Assembly: GCA_022820825.1 (NCBI GenBank)
Contig: JAJEEU010000030.1
Coordinates: 1 to 37,692, forward strand
Direction of reading: 5' to 3'
DNA from: Vicinamibacteria bacterium
GTDB taxonomy: Bacteria > Acidobacteriota > Vicinamibacteria > Vicinamibacterales > UBA8438
Length of the DNA: 37,692 nt
The notes beneath the pieces were generated by a model. The model was not told the DNA's origin, made no database searches, and saw only the letters and a program-made list of their open reading frames with translations. The translations under genes were made by a program, and so were the position numbers. How positions within the stretch are numbered: the stretch's first letter is position 1; every line of letters starts with the position of its first letter. This document shows, one piece after another, positions 32,704-37,692 of this stretch.

Positions 32704-35658
32704 ATGGAACGACGGACGACGCGAGCAGGCTGGTTCCCCCTCTGTCCCGCGATGCTGGCGGGATTTCTGCTGCTGCCTGCAGCCGCCCTGGCGCAGGCGC
32801 CAAGCAGCATCGACGGACTCGTCACCGACGCTACCGGCGGCGTGCTGCCGGGCGTCACGGTTGAAGCCGCCAGTCCGGCGCTGATCGAGCAGTCCCGCGC
32901 GGTCGTCACCGACAGCCAGGGCCGCTACTCCATCATCGACCTGCGGCCCGGCGAGTACACGGTGACGTTCACACTGGTGGGCTTCAACACGGTCCTGCGC
33001 GAGGGCGTGCAGTTGACCTCGGGCTTCACGGCGACCATCAACGCCGAGCTGGCGGTCGGCAGCCTCGAGGAGACCGTGACCGTCACCGGCGAGAGTCCGG
33101 TCGTCGACGTGCAGAACACGCGGGCGCAGCAGGTGCTCACCAGCGAGGTGATCGACACGATCCCGAATTCTCGCGGGTTCAGCAGCTTCATCCAGTTGAC
33201 GCCGGGGCTCACGGTGGCCAACCCGACGTTCCAGGACGTGGGCGGCAACCAGAACGAGAACGCGGCCTCCGGCGGCATCTGGGGCGGCCGTCAGGGAGAG
33301 TTCAAGATCTCGATGGACGGCATGCACGCCGGCAACCTGCTCGGGGCCGGCGGCGGGCGCTCGCGCGGCATCATGCTCAACATGGCCATCGCCGAGGAAG
33401 CCAACCTGAACCTGGGCGGCGCGGGGGCCGAGCACGAAGTCGCCGGGGTGCTCATCAACCTGATCCCCAAGGAGGGCGGCAACGACTTCTCGGGCTCGTT
33501 CCTGGGCAACTACACGAACGACAGCCTGCAGAGCGACAACCTGACGCAGAGCGTCATCGACCGCGGCCTCAACAGCGTCAACAAGATCGACCGCATCTGG
33601 GACATGAACGCCACGCTGGGCGGACCGATCTTCCGCAACCGGCTGTGGTTCTTCGGGTCGTGGCGGTACTGGGGCAAGGACAAGCAGATCGGCGACAACT
33701 ACTGGAACGCCACGCAGGGGACGCCGGTCTACACGCCCGACACGAGCCGCCCCGTCGTGAAGGACGTCACCAACCGCGACATCAGCGCGCGTCTGACGTG
33801 GCAGGCGTCGGAGCGGAACAAGTTCAACTTCTACCACACGGACGAGAGCATCGACTTCCAGGAAGTCGTGGACATCATCGTCACCGCGCCGGAGGCGGCG
33901 AACCGCTACCGGTTCGATCCCGACAACATGTCCGGCGCCTCGTGGACGAGCCCCATCAGCAACCGGCTGCTGCTGGAAGCCGGCGTCCAGAGCATCGTCC
34001 ACCACTACCACGTGATCGCGCAGCCGGGCGTCACCGGCGACGACATCGGCATCCTGGAGCAGTCGACGTTCTACCGCTACAACTCCACCACCGGCTACGC
34101 CCCGCGCGGCTACACGAGCGCCTACGGCCCGAACGTGGTCGACCACATCTCCACGCGCGCGTCGGTGTCGTACGTCACCGGCTCCCACGACTTCAAGGCC
34201 GGCTTCAACACGCGCTCGGGCAAGTTCTGGCGGCGGACCTACATCAACCAGGACATGTCCTACGAGTTCTTCCGGGGACTGCCGGATCGCGTCGTGCTGC
34301 ATTCACCGGCGCGGATCGAGGACCGCCTCAAGCTGACGATGGGGCTTTACGCCCAGGACCAGTGGACCGTGGACCGCCTGACGCTCAACCTGGGCGTGCG
34401 CTACGACTACCACAACGGCTACATCCCGGAGCAGAACAACCCCGCGACCCGCTGGCTGCCGGCAACCAGCTTCGCGCGTGTGGACGGCGTGCCGATCTGG
34501 CATGACATCTCACCCCGCCTCGGCGGTGCGTACGACCTGTTCGGCGACGGCAAGACCGCCATCAAGGCCAGCCTGGGCCGCTACGTGCTCGGGGAGGGAC
34601 TCGGGTTCACGGGCAGTCAGAACCCGCTCAATCTCCTCGTGCGCGACGTCTTCCGGACGTGGGACGACGCCAACGGCAACTTCTATCCGGACTGCGTGCT
34701 GACGGACCCGGTGGCGAACGGAGAATGCGGGGCGTACGCCAACAGCCTGTTCGGCCTGACGCGCGCCGGCACGGCGTACGCCGACGACATCGTGCAGGGC
34801 TTCGCGGTGCGGCCGTACAACTGGATGCTGATGGCCGAGGTGGACCAGGAGCTGACGTCGAACTTCTCGCTGCACGCCGGCTACATCCGCCGCTGGTACG
34901 GGAACTTCAGGGTCACCGACAACCTGCTGGTCGGCCCCGACGACTACGACCCGTACTCCTTCATGGCGCCGAGCGATCCCAAGCTGCCGGGCAACGGCGG
35001 GTTCATGGTGGATGGGGTGTACGACCTCAATCCGTCGAAGTTCGGACAGGTTTCCAACCTGGTGGCGGCGGCCTCCAACTATGGAGACCAGACCGAGGTC
35101 CACAACTTCATCAACGTCACCATCAACGCGCGCTTCCCGAACGGGTCCATGTTGTCGGGCGGCTTCGACACGGGGACGACCACGGAAGACGCGTGCTTCG
35201 TCGTCGATTCGCCGGAGGCCCTGCGGCACTGCCGCGTCACGAGAGGTTTCGGCGACCAGGTGCAGTTCAAGATGCTGGGCACGCTGCCGCTGCCGCTGGA
35301 TTTCCAGATCAGCGCCAACTACCAGGACCTGTCGACGGTGCCGATCCAGGCGAACTACCGCGTCTCGAACGTCGACGCGATGGGTGCACTGGGCCGCAAC
35401 CTGTCCGCCGGCTCCGCGACCGTGCCGTTGCTGGTCCCGTACTCCGAAATGCTCAACCGGGTGCGCCAGTTCGACTTCCGCCTGACGAAGCTGTTCCAGG
35501 TCGAAGGGGCGCGCGTCGAGCTGCAGTTCGACCTGTACAACGCGTTCAACGCGAACCCGACGCTGGCGTTCACCAACCGCTTCGGGCCGCGGTACCTCGT
35601 TCCGGTCACCATTCTGGACGGCCGGATCATCAAGTTCGGCGCGCAGTTGACGTTCTAA
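32704..35658 (+). CDS. TonB-dependent receptor with N-terminal carboxypeptidase-regulatory-like domain (OAR/SusC-like)
   Basis: The 984-residue protein has a signal peptide (MLAGFLLLPAAALAQAP). A carboxypeptidase regulatory-like domain follows (about 30-110: SSIDGLVTDATGGVLPGVTVEA, YSIIDLRPGEYTVTFTLVGF), then a plug (EETVTVTGESPVVDVQNTRAQQVLTSEVIDTIPNSRGF) and a 22-strand barrel ending with a terminal Phe in RIIKFGAQLTF, as outer-membrane barrels require. It imports large substrates using TonB energy. GGAGG seven bases before ATG 32704 fixes the start; the longer frame from 32548 adds unrelated residues. It diverges from the cyclase/hydrolase/sensor operon, so that operon probably senses and processes the imported substrate. 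No TonB-box or SusD-like gene is seen. Confidence 0.93.
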   Translation: MERRTTRAGWFPLCPAMLAGFLLLPAAALAQAPSSIDGLVTDATGGVLPGVTVEAASPALIEQSRAVVTDSQGRYSIIDLRPGEYTVTFTLVGFNTVLREGVQLTSGFTATINAELAVGSLEETVTVTGESPVVDVQNTRAQQVLTSEVIDTIPNSRGFSSFIQLTPGLTVANPTFQDVGGNQNENAASGGIWGGRQGEFKISMDGMHAGNLLGAGGGRSRGIMLNMAIAEEANLNLGGAGAEHEVAGVLINLIPKEGGNDFSGSFLGNYTNDSLQSDNLTQSVIDRGLNSVNKIDRIWDMNATLGGPIFRNRLWFFGSWRYWGKDKQIGDNYWNATQGTPVYTPDTSRPVVKDVTNRDISARLTWQASERNKFNFYHTDESIDFQEVVDIIVTAPEAANRYRFDPDNMSGASWTSPISNRLLLEAGVQSIVHHYHVIAQPGVTGDDIGILEQSTFYRYNSTTGYAPRGYTSAYGPNVVDHISTRASVSYVTGSHDFKAGFNTRSGKFWRRTYINQDMSYEFFRGLPDRVVLHSPARIEDRLKLTMGLYAQDQWTVDRLTLNLGVRYDYHNGYIPEQNNPATRWLPATSFARVDGVPIWHDISPRLGGAYDLFGDGKTAIKASLGRYVLGEGLGFTGSQNPLNLLVRDVFRTWDDANGNFYPDCVLTDPVANGECGAYANSLFGLTRAGTAYADDIVQGFAVRPYNWMLMAEVDQELTSNFSLHAGYIRRWYGNFRVTDNLLVGPDDYDPYSFMAPSDPKLPGNGGFMVDGVYDLNPSKFGQVSNLVAAASNYGDQTEVHNFINVTINARFPNGSMLSGGFDTGTTTEDACFVVDSPEALRHCRVTRGFGDQVQFKMLGTLPLPLDFQISANYQDLSTVPIQANYRVSNVDAMGALGRNLSAGSATVPLLVPYSEMLNRVRQFDFRLTKLFQVEGARVELQFDLYNAFNANPTLAFTNRFGPRYLVPVTILDGRIIKFGAQLTF

Positions 35659-35662
35659 TGCT

Positions 35663-35736
35663 AGATGGGGGCTGCGCCCCCAAGCCCCCCCGGCAACCGC
35701 TAGCGGGGACCCCGTAGCCCCGCGCCGCGGTTGCCG
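35663..35736 (-). repeat. Structured intergenic repeat, copy 2
   Basis: Read on the minus strand, this is the same unit as at 24428-24494. The outer arms are CGGCAACCGC and GCGGTTGCCG (plus-strand positions 35691-35700 and 35727-35736, perfect 10 bp), and the inner arms are GCGGGG/CCCCGC. The terminal hairpin GGGGGC-TGC-GCCCCC begins ten bases after the TonB receptor stop. Against copy 1 the outer arms change on both sides and remain paired. It could also serve as a terminator for the receptor gene. Confidence 0.7.
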
Positions 35737-35755
35737 AGGCGCGCCGTGCGCGCCT
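35737..35755. terminator. GC-rich hairpin in the convergent gap
   Basis: AGGCGCGC (35737-35744) and GCGCGCCT (35748-35755) form an 8-bp stem with a CGT loop. It sits next to the structured repeat and another hairpin, between the ends of two convergent genes. Confidence 0.4.
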
Positions 35756-35756
35756 T

Positions 35757-35786
35757 GGGGCCACACTCGGGTGCCCGTGTGGCCCC
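35757..35786. terminator. Bidirectional terminator-like hairpin
   Basis: GGGGCCACAC (35757-35766) and GTGTGGCCCC (35777-35786) form a perfect 10-bp stem with a ten-base loop, 31 bases from the stop of the minus-strand TPR gene and 98 bases from the stop of the receptor. No T run follows in either direction. Confidence 0.5.
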
Positions 35787-35817
35787 CCGTCCAGCAAGGT
35801 TGGTGAGAGAATGCGGG

Positions 35818-37692
35818 CTATGGTTGGGGTTCGAAGGGCGGCCGACCGGCACGATAACCGTCCAGCCGCTGTCTGATGCGGGCGGCCAACGCAGCGTCTT
35901 CGTCGGCCACGAGCGCGCGGGCATCCTCCGCCGTGCTGACGGCCTCATCGAAGCGGCCGGTGGCGGCGTAGGCGGTTGCCAGCGCATCCAGCAACAGCGC
36001 GTCGTCGCGGGGATTCGTCGCGAAGCGCTCGTCCGCCGCGCGCGCGTCGGCCAGCTCCACGGCGCGCGACGCCAGCCGCACCGCCTCCGGCGGATCGCGC
36101 AGGGCGGCGTCGGCATCCGTCGCCAGCAGCAGCGCGAGATCCCGCAGGGCCGCCGGCCAGTCCTCCTCGATCCGCAGCGCTGCCTGGAACGCTTCCACCG
36201 CGGCGCCCGACTCCCCGTTGCCGGAAAGGGCGTGGGCGAGGTTGTAGTGCGCCTCGCCGTACCCCGGCCGGAGCTCGATCGCCTGCCGCAGGGGCTGCAT
36301 CGCCTCGCGCGGGCGGCCGGCCTGGAGCAGCGCGAGCCCCAGGTTGTTGTGCGCTTCGGCAACCCCCGGCCGCAACTGCATGGCCGTGCGCAGCGGCCCC
36401 ACGGCCTCGCGCGCCAACCCTGCCGACAGCAGTCCGTAGCCGAGGCTGTTGTTGGCCTCGGCATTGCCGGGATCGGCCGCCACCGCCTCGCGGTAGCGCG
36501 AGAGGGCCTCGCCGAGCCGGCCGTCCGCCAGCAGGGCGTCGCCGCGCGCCAGCGCGACGCGCGTGCCGGTCTGGAGCTGCATGGCCGCGAACACCAGCGC
36601 CCACGCCGCCATGTACGCGAGGTGGCGCCGGCGCGGGGTCAGGCGCTGCCCGAGCGCCGCCGGATCGAGCCGGCTCAGGGCCGCGGAACGCGCCGCCCGG
36701 TCGATCGCCTGCACCAGCAGGTTGAGGATCGGAACCGCCAGCAGCTTGTCGTAGAACGTCGGTGCGCCGGTGCGCTCGAGAAATGCGAAGAGCAGGACGA
36801 CGCTCAATCCGTACAGCACGCCGAAGATGATGCGGCCGAGCTCCGTGCGCGGCGACGTGGACGGGTCGTTGAACAGCAGGTGCATCCCCAGGAAGACCGC
36901 GATCGGAATGGACGGCACCAGGAAGAAGTACGTGCCGGTCGCAGCGTGGAACGCCACGGCGAACACGTAGCTGGTAACGACCGCGGCCAGCGTCATGGAA
37001 GCCACGCCGAACAGGAACTGCGCCGGCAGGCTCACCAGGAAGATGACGAGATAGATGTGCGGCGGATAGAGCTGCGTGGTCGCGATCTCCACGCCCCAGG
37101 TGAGGTGCGTGGAATCCGTCAGGAACAGCACCACGGCGAACAGGCTGAGGGGAAACGACGACGGGTTGAAGATGTGCACCCGGCGGCCGTCCCGGTTCCA
37201 GCGCACTAGCTCCTTGACGGCGAAGCCGAGCGCCACCATCACGAACTGCAGGTAGAACCAGTCGGGCCTGAACCACAGGAACAGGTTGATGCTGAAGATG
37301 ATGGGAAAGGGACCGAAGCCGAGCGTGTAGGTGTCGCGCCGCGACCATGTCAGCAGCATGTCGAACGCGTAGGCGAAGACGAGCTGCGCCGCGATCAGGT
37401 GGGCGGAGTCGTAGACCTCCCGCCAGTACCATCCCCAGTACACGAGGATGGCGGACTGCGCGCAGGCCTGCAGGTAGTGCTGCCGCCGCACGACGACGTC
37501 CAGCGCCAGGGTGCGTCCCCGGCGGCGGGCCGCGGCCAGGAGTGCGACGTTCCAGGCGAGCAGTGCGCCGCCGGCGCCGGAGAACGACCAGAACAGCGCG
37601 GCGTTGCCGCGGGCAGCCGGCAGGAAGCCGGCCGCGGCCAGCAGCGCGGCGGCGATCAGCGGCAGGCTCAGCGCCCGGCCCGGCGGCAGGCC
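35818..37692 (-). CDS. Membrane protein with C-terminal TPR repeats, RnfD/NqrB-like membrane part, 5'-partial
   Basis: At least 624 residues; the frame has no stop up to the right edge, so the start lies outside and the visible GTG at 37491 is not a trustworthy start. The N-terminal 300 residues are polytopic (FSINLFLWFRPDWFYLQFVMVALGF, FPLSLFAVVLFLTDSTHLTWG, IYLVIFLVSLPAQFLFGVASM). They contain HIFNPSSFPLSL and FNDPSTSPRTELGRIIFGVLYG, motifs like those of the RnfD/NqrB membrane family that carries covalently bound FMN. About residues 380-530 of the visible part hold TPR repeats (AEANNSLGYGLLSAGLAREAV, AEAHNNLGLALLQAGRPREAM, GEAHYNLAHALSGNGESGAAV). It is a fusion of a membrane module with a protein-binding tail. 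No Rnf partner genes are seen; the RnfD assignment is tentative. Confidence 0.75.
   Translation of the reverse strand, partial: GLPPGRALSLPLIAAALLAAAGFLPAARGNAALFWSFSGAGGALLAWNVALLAAARRRGRTLALDVVVRRQHYLQACAQSAILVYWGWYWREVYDSAHLIAAQLVFAYAFDMLLTWSRRDTYTLGFGPFPIIFSINLFLWFRPDWFYLQFVMVALGFAVKELVRWNRDGRRVHIFNPSSFPLSLFAVVLFLTDSTHLTWGVEIATTQLYPPHIYLVIFLVSLPAQFLFGVASMTLAAVVTSYVFAVAFHAATGTYFFLVPSIPIAVFLGMHLLFNDPSTSPRTELGRIIFGVLYGLSVVLLFAFLERTGAPTFYDKLLAVPILNLLVQAIDRAARSAALSRLDPAALGQRLTPRRRHLAYMAAWALVFAAMQLQTGTRVALARGDALLADGRLGEALSRYREAVAADPGNAEANNSLGYGLLSAGLAREAVGPLRTAMQLRPGVAEAHNNLGLALLQAGRPREAMQPLRQAIELRPGYGEAHYNLAHALSGNGESGAAVEAFQAALRIEEDWPAALRDLALLLATDADAALRDPPEAVRLASRAVELADARAADERFATNPRDDALLLDALATAYAATGRFDEAVSTAEDARALVADEDAALAARIRQRLDGYRAGRPPFEPQP

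Noticed and set aside
1..37692. CRISPR array, tRNA, rRNA, transposase, prophage
   Set aside because: No evenly spaced direct repeats, no cloverleaf or T-arm sequence, and no recognisable transposase, integrase or phage protein were found by reading both strands.

Overview
The window is a gene-dense stretch of high-GC chromosome. Its content best fits an acidobacterium of the Vicinamibacteria type. The indicators are secreted DUF1592-type cytochrome and DUF1552 proteins, ankyrin-repeat exoproteins, a SusC/OAR-like TonB receptor with a carboxypeptidase-regulatory domain, a propeller-type sensor kinase, PQQ-like propeller proteins, and a secreted family beginning with a GDPDLQGLW motif. This placement is an inference; no rRNA or other marker gene is present. 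No tRNA, CRISPR, insertion sequence or phage gene was seen.

Left part (1-6000). The end of a CoxM-like FAD subunit overlaps a CoxL-like form II molybdenum hydroxylase (AYRGAGR). Next is a stub of a DUF1348 gene that stops abruptly beside a convergent RES/Xre toxin-antitoxin pair; the antitoxin promoter predicts a leaderless mRNA. Then comes the most notable locus: a bacterial Ro60 (TROVE) gene flanked on both sides by small structured RNAs with Y RNA architecture. Both have a lower stem with a G-U pair, a bulged C followed by GAAG, an upper stem ending GGGTTA, and closing 3' strands whose arms covary between the two copies. The upstream RNA has a promoter placed to start at its first paired base. 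The downstream RNA is a minimal 72-nt form.

Middle (6000-16100). A PQQ-like propeller gene is broken by a frameshift that an inferred 13-bp deletion would explain. A secreted metallophosphoesterase, a DUF305-LVIVD fusion, a 3-hydroxyisobutyrate-dehydrogenase-like enzyme, an exported carboxymuconolactone-decarboxylase-fold protein, an ArnT/PMT-like membrane protein and a tannase/feruloyl-esterase follow.

16100-25500. Two 545-residue ankyrin exoproteins bracket a cytochrome c'-like lipoprotein in one operon. This operon diverges from a DUF1592-DUF1552 pair, across a short AT-rich control region with an inverted repeat. Two secreted proteins of unknown function follow.

25500-37692. A minus-strand operon runs cyclase, metallo-beta-lactamase-fold hydrolase, PQQ-like propeller (intact paralogue of the broken gene), propeller sensor kinase, LuxR-type regulator. 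It diverges from a TonB-dependent receptor across a 259-bp region holding direct and inverted repeats. It looks like a sense-import-degrade unit for an unknown substrate. The window ends in a membrane protein fused to TPR repeats, open at its 5' end. A structured repeat of about 70 bp occurs twice, in opposite orientation (24428-24494 and 35663-35736), with covarying stem arms.
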